From positions 372,001-436,000 of the forward strand of contig JACRME010000008.1 in the NCBI GenBank assembly GCA_016235045.1: 64,000 nucleotides of DNA, written 5' to 3'. Below the pieces are notes generated by a model. It saw only the letters and a program-made list of their open reading frames with translations, ran no database searches and was not told the DNA's origin. Of this stretch, positions 1 through 9,314 are shown piece after piece; the first letter of the stretch is position 1, and every line of letters begins with the position of its first letter. The position numbers and the translations under genes were made by a program. This stretch comes from Nitrosomonadales bacterium. GTDB lineage: Bacteria; Pseudomonadota; Gammaproteobacteria; Burkholderiales; Gallionellaceae.

Positions 1-606
1 CATCCTTATGACAGCATCCATCCCGGCGACTTGCTGCCGGCGACATTTCCATTCCGTTACCTGGAGGACGAAATGACGTTCAAGCTGGGTGAGGTGAGCG
101 TCCGCGCACTTCACCTGCCCGGCCATACGCTCGGCATGATCGATGCGCTGGTGGATGACCGCTTCCTGCTCAGTGGCGACGCATTGTTCATCGGGTCGAT
201 CGGGCGGCCCGATCTGGGCGGGAAGGCAAAGACCTGGATTCCGCTCCTCTTCAGTTCGCTGCAACGGGTGCTGGCGTTGCCAGGCCGCACCATCGTGCTC
301 CCGGCCCACTTCAGCCACCTGCGCGAGGCAGACGAGCAGGGTTGCTACCGCGCAACCCTCGGCGTCCTGCGCAGCCACAACGAGGGTTTGCTGATGCTAA
401 GCCGGGGACTGGCTGCCTTCAGCACCTATATCGAGGAAAGTTTGCCGGAACATCCGCCGTCCTATGACGACATCCGGCGGGTCAACACGGGTCTGCTCCA
501 GGTGGACGAGGCGAAGGCCAGCGAACTGGAACTTGGGCGCAACCGCTGTGCGCTGTCGCGCCGCGAAACCGGAAAGCAGGCAAGCGAAGAGGCTTCCTTG
601 GTCTGA
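1..606 (+). CDS. MBL-fold metallo-hydrolase, 5' end cut by window
   Basis: This is the C-terminal part of a metallo-beta-lactamase-fold protein; the frame is open to base 1, so the start and the usual HxHxDH motif lie outside the window. Visible metal-site elements are PGHT (a histidine ligand), SGDALF (the bridging aspartate) and PAHF (a late histidine). The segment GSIGRPDLGG resembles the loop after the bridging Asp in ETHE1/CstB-type persulfide dioxygenases and rhodanese-linked MBL proteins. The C-terminal 80 residues, with an ELELGRNRCALSRR tail, are not typical of ETHE1, so the substrate (persulfide, glutathione thioester or other) is open. It is convergent with the downstream reductase gene. 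Confidence 0.8.
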   Translation, partial: HPYDSIHPGDLLPATFPFRYLEDEMTFKLGEVSVRALHLPGHTLGMIDALVDDRFLLSGDALFIGSIGRPDLGGKAKTWIPLLFSSLQRVLALPGRTIVLPAHFSHLREADEQGCYRATLGVLRSHNEGLLMLSRGLAAFSTYIEESLPEHPPSYDDIRRVNTGLLQVDEAKASELELGRNRCALSRRETGKQASEEASLV

Positions 607-786
607 CAGGCGGAATGCCTATTGCAGGAGTCGGCTTGCCGGCGAAATTGATTGTCGGATTCGCCCATGTTCGCGGAGTGGCGAAACACTCCGCCCTGCC
701 TGCGCATTGTCGTGCGATATCCGGAAGGGTATGCTGTCCCCATGAACAGGACACCGAACTCAACAAGCCACATTCGCGAGGGGCGC

Positions 787-891
787 ATGAAACTGGTCGC
801 CTTGCTTCTGTACATCGCAGCGCAGAAGCAGAAGGGGCTCGACACGATGGAGCAGTTGTTCAGTCGCTTGAGGCTGCCGCGCAAAGGCTGA
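787..891 (+). CDS. possible 34-residue peptide
   Basis: A short reading frame starts at an ATG preceded by the purine-rich stretch GAGGGG. It codes for a hydrophobic N-terminus (KLVALLLYIAA) followed by a basic tail ending RLPRKG. In-frame ATGs at 652 and 742 would make it longer. It is not recognised, and apart from the possible ribosome binding site nothing supports expression. The rest of the 607-913 spacer shows no other gene. Confidence 0.25.
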   Translation: MKLVALLLYIAAQKQKGLDTMEQLFSRLRLPRKG

Positions 892-893
892 CC

Positions 894-913
894 TGTCCGG
901 GCGCTTAGCCGGA
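894..913. terminator. hairpin between convergent genes
   Basis: The inverted repeat GTCCGG / CCGGAC encloses an 8-base loop and ends exactly at the stop codon of the minus-strand reductase. There is no clear T-run on the plus side, only taataaa. It may act as a weak bidirectional terminator. Confidence 0.3.
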
Positions 914-1771
914 CTAATAAAGCACTTCCAGCCAGCGGCCCGCATCGGCCAGTTCTTTGCGCTTCGCCGCCCAGGCATCTGCCGATCCAGCGATGTTTTC
1001 CATCGCCCTGGCGATCATGTCCAGCATCTGTTTCATTCCCGCCACGTAGACCCGGCTGTCCGCACTGTTCATTATTTCCCAGACCTCGGCCGCATTCTGT
1101 TCCAGCGCCCTGTCCAGTGCGATGGGCGCATTGAAGGCGGGGCGCGGACTCACGGCCTGGAAGGCCTTGAAGGTCGGCTGGTCGATGTAGTTGCCGATGT
1201 CGTTGTTGGCCTCGTTCATGTACAGCGATTCCAGGCCGGTGCGCGCGCCATGGAACAGCCGCACTTTGCCTTTCCAGCCGCCATGCTGCTGGTAGATCAT
1301 GCGGATCAGTCCGCGGAACGGCGCAATGCCGGTTCCCATGCCGATCATCAGCAGGTCGGCATTGGGGTTTTCGGGGGCAAGGAACGGGTAGCCGACCGGC
1401 CCGGAAAATTTGATCGTGCTGCCCGGCTTGAGATCGCACAGGTAGTTTGAGGCAACGCCGCCGTATTCTTCGCCGCTGGCTTCATCCACGTAGAAACAGC
1501 GGCAGACGCAAATCTCGAACTGTGCCCCCTCGCCGGTCTGGTCGCTGTCGGCAATTGAATAGAGCCGGGGATGATAGGTGTTGCCGTACTGGCCTGGGGC
1601 GAGGACGCGGATGCAAGTCCCCACCTTGCTGTCGAAATAAAGATTATCGGTGCGGAAGACCAGTTGCCTGACTTCTTCCCGCGAGGACTCGGGCGTGATG
1701 CGCTTCGAACTCAACAGCGTCGCCGTAAAAATCATCGAGTCGCCAGAACCGTCTGTAATTGCATTCTTCAT
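914..1771 (-). CDS. plant-type ferredoxin--NADP(+) reductase family protein
   Basis: This predicted 285-residue FAD/NAD(P) oxidoreductase would transfer electrons between a one-electron carrier (ferredoxin or flavodoxin) and NADP(H). The FAD-binding signature RLYSIADS, the nucleotide-binding loop GMGTGIAPFRG and the C-terminal YVAGMKQML...WLEVLY pattern, with a terminal tyrosine, are those of plant/cyanobacterial-type FNR. The frame is open further upstream, but the ATG at 1771 was chosen because AAGGAGG sits 5 bases before it and homology only begins there. It is divergent from the DUF1841 gene and likely monocistronic. The electron partner is unknown; no ferredoxin gene is adjacent. Confidence 0.8.
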   Translation of the reverse strand: MKNAITDGSGDSMIFTATLLSSKRITPESSREEVRQLVFRTDNLYFDSKVGTCIRVLAPGQYGNTYHPRLYSIADSDQTGEGAQFEICVCRCFYVDEASGEEYGGVASNYLCDLKPGSTIKFSGPVGYPFLAPENPNADLLMIGMGTGIAPFRGLIRMIYQQHGGWKGKVRLFHGARTGLESLYMNEANNDIGNYIDQPTFKAFQAVSPRPAFNAPIALDRALEQNAAEVWEIMNSADSRVYVAGMKQMLDMIARAMENIAGSADAWAAKRKELADAGRWLEVLY

Positions 1772-1937
1772 AGTCGCCTCCTTCATGTGCATTTCTCCGA
1801 TTGGCCGCCCGGCAAGTGCTACTTTATACCCGAAGGCAGCCGGCCAATAGGCCTTCGTGATAGTGCAGAAACGCTCGAGCGCGTTGACGGATGCGTCTGT
1901 AGCAAGGACAATCCCGCGCAATATCAAGGTGCCTCGC

Positions 1938-2360
1938 ATGTACAACCCGACCCGCGACGAAGCAAGAAGTTTCCTGTTCGAATCCTGGCGCAAACGCTGC
2001 GCCGGGGAGTTGCTCACGCCGCTGGAAGACCTCGCCGCACAACTGATCGCCAGGCACCCGGAATACCATGACCTGTTCGGCGATGCGGAAAGCTATCGGG
2101 ATAAGGACTACGCGCCGGACGGCAACGCGGTGAATCCCTTCCTGCACCTGATGATGCACCTGACCATCGAGGAACAAATCGGCATCGGCCAGCCGCACGG
2201 CATCCGCGAACAATTTGTGCGGTTGACGCAAAAGTATGAGTCGGAACACGAGGCGCAGCACGCGATCATGGACTGTCTGGGCGAGATGATCTGGCAGGCG
2301 CAGCGCAACAAGACCGCGCCGGACGCGGCGGTCTATATTTCCTGTCTGGAGAAACAATGA
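1938..2360 (+). CDS. DUF1841 family protein
   Basis: A 140-residue soluble protein with the conserved N-terminal pattern MYNPTRDEARSF and the helical His/Glu-rich core NPFLHLMMHLTIEEQ typical of DUF1841, a family found mainly in beta- and gammaproteobacteria with no established function. The ATG at 1938 fits the family N-terminus and is preceded by AAGGTG; an upstream in-frame extension looks non-homologous. The stop codon overlaps the start of the cobalamin adenosyltransferase gene (ATGA at 2357-2360), so the two are translationally coupled. Confidence 0.8.
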   Translation: MYNPTRDEARSFLFESWRKRCAGELLTPLEDLAAQLIARHPEYHDLFGDAESYRDKDYAPDGNAVNPFLHLMMHLTIEEQIGIGQPHGIREQFVRLTQKYESEHEAQHAIMDCLGEMIWQAQRNKTAPDAAVYISCLEKQ

Positions 2361-2887
2361 GGCTGTCCAGGATCACCACGCGTACCGGCGACGACGGCAC
2401 GACCGGCCTGGCCGACGGTTCTCGCCTGCCCAAGGATCATCCGCGCATCGCCGCCATCGGCAGCGTGGACGAACTCAACAGCCATCTCGGTGTGCTGCTC
2501 GCCGAAACGATGCCGGAGCCGGTCCGGCTGGAGTTGCTGCGCATCCAGAACGACCTGTTCGATTTCGGCGGGATGCTCGCCTCGCCCGGCGCGCCGTTCG
2601 CTGCCGCCAAGCTCGTCCGCCTGGACGAGGCGATCGCCCACTACAATGCCGACCTGCCGCCGCTCAGGGAATTCGTCCTGCCCGGCGGCACCCGCGCCGC
2701 CGCGCTATGCCATATCGCCCGCTGTGCTGCGCGGCGGGCCGAGCGCGATTATTTTCAATTCGTGCAAAATGAAACAGCCCCTCGCGAGGGGCTGCAATAT
2801 CTCAACCGGCTTTCCGACCTGTTGTTCATACTCTGCCGGGTGTTGAACCGCGAAGCGGGGCAGACAGAGACACTCTGGCAACGCTAA
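2357..2887 (+). CDS. cob(I)alamin adenosyltransferase, PduO type
   Basis: ATP:corrinoid adenosyltransferase that attaches the 5'-deoxyadenosyl group of ATP to cob(I)alamin, giving coenzyme B12. The N-terminal signature TRTGDDGTTGLADG, then GSVDELNSHLG, and the conserved helix CHIARCAARRAER with LNRLSDLLF are diagnostic of the PduO/MMAB family. The length of 176 residues is normal for the single-domain form. It overlaps the preceding DUF1841 gene by four bases. No other B12 genes are nearby and no cobalamin riboswitch was seen upstream. Confidence 0.93.
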   Translation: MRLSRITTRTGDDGTTGLADGSRLPKDHPRIAAIGSVDELNSHLGVLLAETMPEPVRLELLRIQNDLFDFGGMLASPGAPFAAAKLVRLDEAIAHYNADLPPLREFVLPGGTRAAALCHIARCAARRAERDYFQFVQNETAPREGLQYLNRLSDLLFILCRVLNREAGQTETLWQR

Positions 2888-3001
2888 CCAGCCTGCGTGT
2901 GTTGTTGGGGCTGTGTCAATTCCGTCCAGCCTTTGGCTGGTTACGGATTGCCTGACTTTGTTATTAGCCCCTTACAACCACGGCGTACCCCTGGCGGGTG
3001 T

Positions 3002-3040
3002 ACTTGGCTGGCGTATTTTGACAGCCTAGTCGAATGGCTA
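3002..3040. repeat. 39-bp dispersed repeat, copy 1
   Basis: Matches positions 25985-26023 in the same orientation at 38 of 39 bases. It contains overlapping short inverted repeats (GGCTG/CAGCC and AGCC/GGCT). It lies between the adenosyltransferase gene and the end of pssA; the 2888-3047 spacer otherwise shows no gene. Confidence 0.85.
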
Positions 3041-3047
3041 TGCAAAG

Positions 3048-3809
3048 CTAAGGCTGATCCGCAGGCGGGATGATCTTCGGCTTGCGCAGGCTCAGCAACC
3101 ACATCACGTAGCCCGACAGGCAATAGCCGAAGAACAGCAGGAACAGGTGCAACGGCGGATCGACCGACACCAGGATGAAGAACAACGCGAACATGAAAAT
3201 GACGATGAACGGCACGCTCTTGCGCATGTTGATCGACTTGAAACTGTAGTACTTGAGGCTGCTGACCATGCTCAGGCCCGCGAACACCGTCAATGCGGCG
3301 GCATACCAGCGCAATTCGAAACCGGTAAAACGGTTGTCCAGCATCACCCAGACGAAGCCCGCCACCAGCGCGGCAGCCGCGGGGCTGGGCAAGCCCTGGA
3401 AGTAGCGCTTGTCGACCACATCGATATTGGTGTTGAAACGCGCCAGGCGCAACGCCGCTCCCGCGCAATAGATGAAGGCGGCGAACCAGCCCCACTTGCC
3501 CAGATCGCGGAACGCCCATTCGTAAATCAGGATGGACGGGGCGACACCGAACGACACCATGTCGGACAGGCTGTCGTACTCCGCGCCGAATTCGCTCTGC
3601 GTGTGCGTCAGCCGCGCCACGCGCCCGTCCAGGCCGTCCAGCACCATGGCAATGAAGATGGCCACGGCGGCGTACTCGAACTTGCTGTTCATCGCCTGCA
3701 CGATGGCATAGAACCCGGCAAACAGCGCAGCGGTGGTGAACAGGTTGGGCAGCAGGTAGATGCTGCGCCGACGCAGGTCGATGTGTTTACGCAGGTTCGG
3801 GTCGGTCAT
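3048..3809 (-). CDS. pssA: CDP-diacylglycerol--serine O-phosphatidyltransferase
   Basis: Integral membrane enzyme making phosphatidylserine from CDP-diacylglycerol and L-serine, the first step to phosphatidylethanolamine. The CDP-alcohol phosphotransferase motif DGxxAR-x8-Gx3Dx3D is present as DGLDGRVAR followed by GAEYDSLSD. Several hydrophobic helices follow. At 253 residues it is the type II (Bacillus-like) membrane form rather than the peripheral E. coli form. It lies 3 bases after psd on the same strand, so the next pathway enzyme is co-transcribed with it. Confidence 0.95.
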   Translation of the reverse strand: MTDPNLRKHIDLRRRSIYLLPNLFTTAALFAGFYAIVQAMNSKFEYAAVAIFIAMVLDGLDGRVARLTHTQSEFGAEYDSLSDMVSFGVAPSILIYEWAFRDLGKWGWFAAFIYCAGAALRLARFNTNIDVVDKRYFQGLPSPAAAALVAGFVWVMLDNRFTGFELRWYAAALTVFAGLSMVSSLKYYSFKSINMRKSVPFIVIFMFALFFILVSVDPPLHLFLLFFGYCLSGYVMWLLSLRKPKIIPPADQP

Positions 3810-3812
3810 GGG

Positions 3813-4451
3813 TTAGAGCTTGGCCAAAATTGTTGTCGTGGCGGACACTTTATCACCGATGCCGACCTTAACGGTAGCACCGAGCGGCAGGTACACGTCC
3901 ACGCGGGAGCCGAAACGGATAAAGCCGTACCGCTGGCCGCGTGCCAGCACATCGCCCGCCTTGATGTAACACAGGATGCGGCGCGCGATCAGCCCGGCCA
4001 CTTGCACGAAGGTCACGGTTTGCCCGTCGGTCGTCTTGAGTACCACGGCATTGCGTTCGTTCTCGCTCGAGGCCTTGTCCAGATCGGCATTCACGAATTT
4101 ACCGGGGAAATATTGCACTTTTTCTACCGTGCCGTCGGCTGGGCTGCGGTTGGAGTGCACGTTGAACACATTCATGAACACGCTGACCAGGATCGCTTCG
4201 CGTTGGGCATAAGGGTCTTGCGCACGCTCGACCTTGATCACGCGCCCGTCGCAGGGCGACAACACGGCACCCGCTTCTTGCGGAATCGCGCGCGCCGGGT
4301 CGCGGAAGAACTGCAACACGAACACGAAGATGATCCACAGCGGGATGGACCAGGTCGCGCACCATGCTGTTGCCGCGATGGCCAAAACCAGTGAAATTGC
4401 CAGAAACGGCCAGCCCTCGCGGGCGATGATGGGGTGGGGATATTGATTCAT
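3813..4451 (-). CDS. psd: phosphatidylserine decarboxylase, short form
   Basis: Pyruvoyl-dependent membrane enzyme converting phosphatidylserine to phosphatidylethanolamine. The 212-residue length, N-terminal membrane hairpin ([20 protein letters not shown]) and late self-cleavage site [11 protein letters not shown], where the GS serine becomes the pyruvoyl group, identify the short proteobacterial family. The ATG at 4451 was chosen because the protein then starts at the family N-terminus MNQYPHP; no clear Shine-Dalgarno sequence is seen. It follows ilvC and precedes pssA on the minus strand. Confidence 0.93.
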   Translation of the reverse strand: MNQYPHPIIAREGWPFLAISLVLAIAATAWCATWSIPLWIIFVFVLQFFRDPARAIPQEAGAVLSPCDGRVIKVERAQDPYAQREAILVSVFMNVFNVHSNRSPADGTVEKVQYFPGKFVNADLDKASSENERNAVVLKTTDGQTVTFVQVAGLIARRILCYIKAGDVLARGQRYGFIRFGSRVDVYLPLGATVKVGIGDKVSATTTILAKL

Positions 4452-4456
4452 AGGGA

Positions 4457-4527
4457 GTAGTAAGTGGTGAGTAGTGATTGAGGTGAAGTGGAGTAAGTGG
4501 GAGTTGGTGCAACTACCCACTTACTAC
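4457..4527. repeat. inverted repeat between ilvC and psd
   Basis: An 11-bp perfect inverted repeat (GTAGTAAGTGG at 4457-4467, CCACTTACTAC at 4517-4527) sits in a spacer built from repeated AGTAAGTGG-like units. It could form a processing or termination hairpin in the ilv-psd transcript. Confidence 0.6.
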
Positions 4528-4543
4528 TTACTACTTTCCAATA

Positions 4544-5569
<1,026 letters not shown>

Positions 5570-5589
5570 TCAGTAAAAATATATTTAAT

Positions 5590-5665
5590 GTAGGGTGGGC
5601 ACGTTTCTTGTGCCCACGCGTGAGCTCTAATCCCCGCGTGGGCACAAACAACGTGCCCACCCTAC
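5590..5665. repeat. palindromic repeat, GTGGGCACG family, copy 1
   Basis: A 76-bp near-perfect inverted repeat whose outer arms begin GTAGGGTGGGCACGT and end with its complement. Each arm itself contains a GTGGGCA/TGCCCAC pair. It fills the ilvN-ilvC spacer. A second, longer copy with the same ends lies at 30492-30625. Confidence 0.9.
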
Positions 5666-5669
5666 CTGT

Positions 5670-6161
5670 TTAAAGCTTCAAAATCCGGTCGCCGCGCCCG
5701 ATGCCGGATGCGCCGGTACGGACCGTTTCCAGAATCAGGGTATGGTCGATCGCTTGCAGGAAACGATCCAGCTTGTGCTCTGTTCCGGTCAGTTCGATGG
5801 TGTAAGTCTTGTCCGAAACATCGATGACACGGCCGCGGAAAATATCGGTCATGCGTTTCAGTTCTTCGCGGTCGTTACCGGTTGCGCGCACCTTGACCAG
5901 CATCAACTCGCGCTCGATATGGTCGCCGTCGGTCAGGTCCATCACCGTCACCACATCCACCAGTTTGTTGAGCTGTTTGTTGATCTGCTCGATCACGTCG
6001 TCGGAGCCGCTGGTGACGATGGTCATGCGCGACATGGTCGGGTCTTCGGTCGGCGCCACGGTGAGCGACTCGATGTTGTAGCCGCGCGCCGAGAACAGGC
6101 CCGCCACGCGCGACAGCGCACCGGCTTCGTTTTCCATCAGCAAGGAGATGATGTGTCGCAT
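5670..6161 (-). CDS. ilvN: acetolactate synthase small (regulatory) subunit
   Basis: Regulatory subunit that binds valine and activates the catalytic subunit IlvB. The N-terminal ACT domain begins [20 protein letters not shown] and continues with GLFSARGYNIESL; the second half is the ACT-like C-terminal domain. Length 163 residues is typical of the IlvH/IlvN type. The ATG at 6161 overlaps the ilvB stop by one base and has GGAGG upstream inside ilvB, so translation is coupled. The symbol ilvH is used for the same family. Confidence 0.95.
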   Translation of the reverse strand: MRHIISLLMENEAGALSRVAGLFSARGYNIESLTVAPTEDPTMSRMTIVTSGSDDVIEQINKQLNKLVDVVTVMDLTDGDHIERELMLVKVRATGNDREELKRMTDIFRGRVIDVSDKTYTIELTGTEHKLDRFLQAIDHTLILETVRTGASGIGRGDRILKL

Positions 6162-7801
6162 TACAGATCCTCCGCCAGAATCACTTCGGACAAGCCCTTG
6201 CCGCCGGGAACCATGGGGTACACGTTCTCGGTCGAGTCGGTGCGGAAGTCCAGGAACACCAGATCGTCCTTGCGCGCGAACGCCTCCTTCAGCGCGCCTT
6301 CCACATCGGAAGGCTTCTCGACCAGGATGCCAACATGGCCATAGGCTTCGGCCAGTTTCACGAAGTCCGGCAGCGCGTCCATGTAGGACTGCGAGTAGCG
6401 GTTGCCGTGGAAAAACTCCTGCCACTGGCGCACCATGCCCAGGTAGCGGTTGTTCAGCGCAATCACCTTGATCGGCAGACGGTACTGCTTGCAGGTGGAC
6501 AGTTCCTGAATGTTCATCTGGATGCTGCCCTCGCCGGTCACGCAGGCCACCGTCGCGCCCGGGTGCGCCAGTTGCACGCCCATCGCTGCAGGCAGGCCGA
6601 ACCCCATCGTGCCGAGGCCGCCGGAATTGATCCAGCGGCGCGGCTGGTTGAACTTGTAGTACTGCGCCGCCCACATCTGGTGCTGGCCGACGTCGGAAGT
6701 CACAAAGGCGTCGCCACCGGTGATTTTATGCAGGGTTTCGATCACGTATTGCGGCTTGATGAGCTCGCTGGAGTTTTTGTAGCTCAGCGAATTCGCACTG
6801 CGCCACTCGGCTATCTGCTTCCACCAATCCTTCAGGGCCGCCGCATCGGGTTTCTGCTTGCTGCTGTTCAGCACCGACAGCAGGTCGGACACTACATTCG
6901 CCACGTCGCCGACGATGGACACATCCACCTTCACCCGTTTGGAGATGGAGGCCGGGTCGATGTCGATATGGATGATCTTGCGCGGCACCGAGTTGAAATG
7001 CGCCACGTTACCGATCACGCGGTCGTCGAAACGCGCGCCCACGGCCAGCAGCACGTCGCAGTTCTGCATGCCCATGTTGGCTTCGTAGGTGCCGTGCATG
7101 CCCAGCATGCCGACGAATTGCTGGTCGCTGGCCGGAAAGCCGCCCAGCCCCATCAGCGTGTTGGTGCAGGGCGCGCCCAGCAGGCGCACCAGTTCGGTCA
7201 ATTGTAGCTGGGCCGCGCGCTTGATCTGGCCGATGTCGCCCTGAACCTGCGGGTTGTAGGAGCGAATGCTCACCGTCGCGGGGTAGGAATACTCCGCTTT
7301 CTGATTTGATACATCCTTGGGTATATCCACCAGCACCGGCCCGGGACGTCCGCTCTTGGCCAGATAAAACGCCTTTTTCAGCGTCGCCGCGATGTCCTTG
7401 GCGTCCTTGACGAGGAAATTGTGCTTTACGCAGGGACGCGTGATGCCGACCGCATCCACTTCCTGGAAGGCATCTTCGCCGATATAGCTGGTCGGCACCT
7501 GGCCGCTGATCACCACCAGCGGGATGGAATCGAGATAGGCCGTGGCGATACCGGTGACGGCATTGGTCACGCCGGGACCGGAGGTCACCAGCGCCACGCC
7601 GACCTTGTCGGTGGAACGGGCATAGCCGTCGGCGGCATGCACCGCGGCCTGCTCGTGGCGCACCAGCACATGCTTGACCTGCTCCTGCTTGAACAGCTCA
7701 TCGTAGATGAACAACACCGCGCCGCCGGGGTAGCCGAAAACATATTCGACCCCTTCTTCCTGCAAACAGCGGATGGTAATTTCTGCGCCTGTCAGTTCCA
7801 T
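6161..7801 (-). CDS. ilvB: acetolactate synthase large (catalytic) subunit
   Basis: Thiamine-diphosphate- and FAD-dependent enzyme condensing pyruvate with pyruvate or 2-oxobutyrate, the first step of valine, leucine and isoleucine synthesis. The N-terminal motif [10 protein letters not shown] with the following catalytic glutamate ([15 protein letters not shown]), the central FAD-binding part and the ThDP/Mg motif GEGSIQMN...[13 protein letters not shown] are all visible. The ATG at 7801 gives the standard MELTGAE start and 546 residues, with AAGGTAG upstream. It heads the ilvBNC group. Confidence 0.97.
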   Translation of the reverse strand: MELTGAEITIRCLQEEGVEYVFGYPGGAVLFIYDELFKQEQVKHVLVRHEQAAVHAADGYARSTDKVGVALVTSGPGVTNAVTGIATAYLDSIPLVVISGQVPTSYIGEDAFQEVDAVGITRPCVKHNFLVKDAKDIAATLKKAFYLAKSGRPGPVLVDIPKDVSNQKAEYSYPATVSIRSYNPQVQGDIGQIKRAAQLQLTELVRLLGAPCTNTLMGLGGFPASDQQFVGMLGMHGTYEANMGMQNCDVLLAVGARFDDRVIGNVAHFNSVPRKIIHIDIDPASISKRVKVDVSIVGDVANVVSDLLSVLNSSKQKPDAAALKDWWKQIAEWRSANSLSYKNSSELIKPQYVIETLHKITGGDAFVTSDVGQHQMWAAQYYKFNQPRRWINSGGLGTMGFGLPAAMGVQLAHPGATVACVTGEGSIQMNIQELSTCKQYRLPIKVIALNNRYLGMVRQWQEFFHGNRYSQSYMDALPDFVKLAEAYGHVGILVEKPSDVEGALKEAFARKDDLVFLDFRTDSTENVYPMVPGGKGLSEVILAEDL

Positions 7802-7916
7802 GAATCCACTACCTTGATAAAACACATGAAAGACCGAGCAAGATAAAGGCTGGCAGCGTTTTGGTCAACCCCTGAAAGGCTCCGAAACGGCTGAAATCCC
7901 TAATCGGCGGGCGAAT

Positions 7917-8525
7917 TTGCTAGTATCCGCCCCGTTCAATCGGGAGTCATCGAAACTGTCCACGCCACTGCAACTTTCCGAATTCCTCCTTCTGGTGGAA
8001 CGACGCGCCTTCAAACAGGCGCAATTCGCAGTTCGCGACCGGCATGCAGCGCTGGACATCGTGCAGGATGCCATGTTGAAACTCGCCGAGCGCTACGGGG
8101 ATCGCCCGGCAGAAGAATTCCCCTTGTTGTTCCAGCGTATTCTGCAAAACACCATCCGCGACCATTACCGCCGCCAGAAGGTGCGCACGTTCTGGACGAC
8201 CCTGTTTTCGTCGTTTACGCCGCGACAGGAGGAGGATGCGTTCGACCCATTGGACACCCTGCAGGATGATGGCAATGAAAGCCAGCCAGCGGGCCCGGAA
8301 GAGTCCCTGGCCCAATCCCAGCTAGTTGCGGAGATCGAGAAAGCACTGGGTAAACTCCCGCCGCGTCAACGCGAAGCCTTCCTGTTGCGTTATTGGGAGG
8401 AACTGGACACAGCCGAAACGGCTGCCGTCATGGGGTGTTCCGAGGGCAGTGTGAAGACGCACTGCTCGCGCGCCACCCACGCACTCTCCGCTATACTGAG
8501 AGAGAAAGGAATCGACCTGTCATGA
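7917..8525 (+). CDS. RNA polymerase sigma factor, ECF-like
   Basis: A protein of about 200 residues with sigma70 region 2 (RAFKQAQFAVRDRHAALDIV then FQRILQNTIRDHYRR) and region 4 (LPPRQREAFLLRYWEELDTAE followed by the helix-turn-helix GCSEGSVKTHCSRA). A short acidic linker separates them. No ATG is available at the expected N-terminus: either TTG at 7917 or, more attractive, CTG at 7956 with GGGAG nine bases upstream would be used. Its stop overlaps the next gene by four bases. The three-gene set with DUF3619 and DUF3106 proteins suggests an envelope-related regulon, which is inference. Confidence 0.85.
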   Translation: MLVSAPFNRESSKLSTPLQLSEFLLLVERRAFKQAQFAVRDRHAALDIVQDAMLKLAERYGDRPAEEFPLLFQRILQNTIRDHYRRQKVRTFWTTLFSSFTPRQEEDAFDPLDTLQDDGNESQPAGPEESLAQSQLVAEIEKALGKLPPRQREAFLLRYWEELDTAETAAVMGCSEGSVKTHCSRATHALSAILREKGIDLS

Positions 8526-8869
8526 CCCGCAAATTGAAGACCCACGAGATCGGACGGTTGCTCAACCGTTCCGCTGAACGGCTCGACCAGAACACGCTGG
8601 ACGATCTGCAATCCGCCCGCCGTTCGGCGCTGAAATATCAGCAAAAACCGCGACAAGTTCCCGTGCTTGCGTGGCTGACGCAACACGGACTGACCGGCCA
8701 TCGTTCTCTTTCCGGCCATAAAACACTCGGTTTCGGAATTGCCATGCTGTTCGCAGCAGTACTGCTGGGCAGCATTTCCTATTGCCAACACGCCACCGAA
8801 CGCGACCATGTCGAGCTGGACATCGCCATCCTGACCGACGATTTGCCGGTCGACATGTTCGTCGATTAA
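8522..8869 (+). CDS. DUF3619 family membrane protein
   Basis: A 115-residue protein with a soluble N-terminal half, one transmembrane segment (LGFGIAMLFAAVLLGSISY) and a short acidic C-terminus ending DDLPVDMFVD, matching DUF3619. The start ATG overlaps the sigma factor stop (ATGA at 8522-8525). A single-pass protein encoded directly after a sigma factor could be its anti-sigma partner; this is inference, since the family has no established function. Confidence 0.75.
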   Translation: MTRKLKTHEIGRLLNRSAERLDQNTLDDLQSARRSALKYQQKPRQVPVLAWLTQHGLTGHRSLSGHKTLGFGIAMLFAAVLLGSISYCQHATERDHVELDIAILTDDLPVDMFVD

Positions 8870-8883
8870 CGGTGGATTGCCCG

Positions 8884-9273
8884 ATGCCTGCTTTGTCGCG
8901 TATATACCTGTCCATCGCGCTTCTGGTGCTGTCGTGCCTGCCTTTGGCGGCCGCCGCCCAGACCTGGGCAAGCTTGAACCCGCAACAGAAGGAAGCGCTT
9001 GCACCCTTGTCCAGCACCTGGCATACCTTATCCGAGGCGCAGCAAACCAATTTTCTGGCGATCGCCAAGCACTATCCCAAGCTGGATGCCCAGAAACGGC
9101 AGCGCCTGCACTCGCGTATGGAAGCCTGGAGCAAACTCACCCCCGAGCAGCGGCAGCGCGCCCGCGAAAAATACAAGGCATTCAGTAAGGTTCCGCCGGA
9201 AAAACGCGAAGAAGTCAAAAAAATGGTGCGCGAACAGCAAGAGTCGCAGGCACCCGTCGCCCCCCATCAGTAG
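8884..9273 (+). CDS. DUF3106 family exported protein
   Basis: A 129-residue protein with a signal peptide (LSIALLVLSCLPLAAAAQ) and repeated short helical units built around LNPQQKEALAPL, LTPEQRQRARE and VPPEKREEV, typical of DUF3106. It is probably periplasmic. It lies 14 bases after the DUF3619 gene in the sigma factor operon. The ATG at 8884 is chosen because it produces the signal peptide. Function is unknown. Confidence 0.8.
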   Translation: MPALSRIYLSIALLVLSCLPLAAAAQTWASLNPQQKEALAPLSSTWHTLSEAQQTNFLAIAKHYPKLDAQKRQRLHSRMEAWSKLTPEQRQRAREKYKAFSKVPPEKREEVKKMVREQQESQAPVAPHQ

Positions 9274-9314
9274 CCATCGCCCGCCGATGCTGTGGCAAGG
9301 CAGTTGACCAACGG

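Noticed and set aside
2357-2887. Cobalamin riboswitch for the adenosyltransferase gene
   Set aside because: The gene overlaps DUF1841 and the region before DUF1841 shows no B12-box-like sequence.
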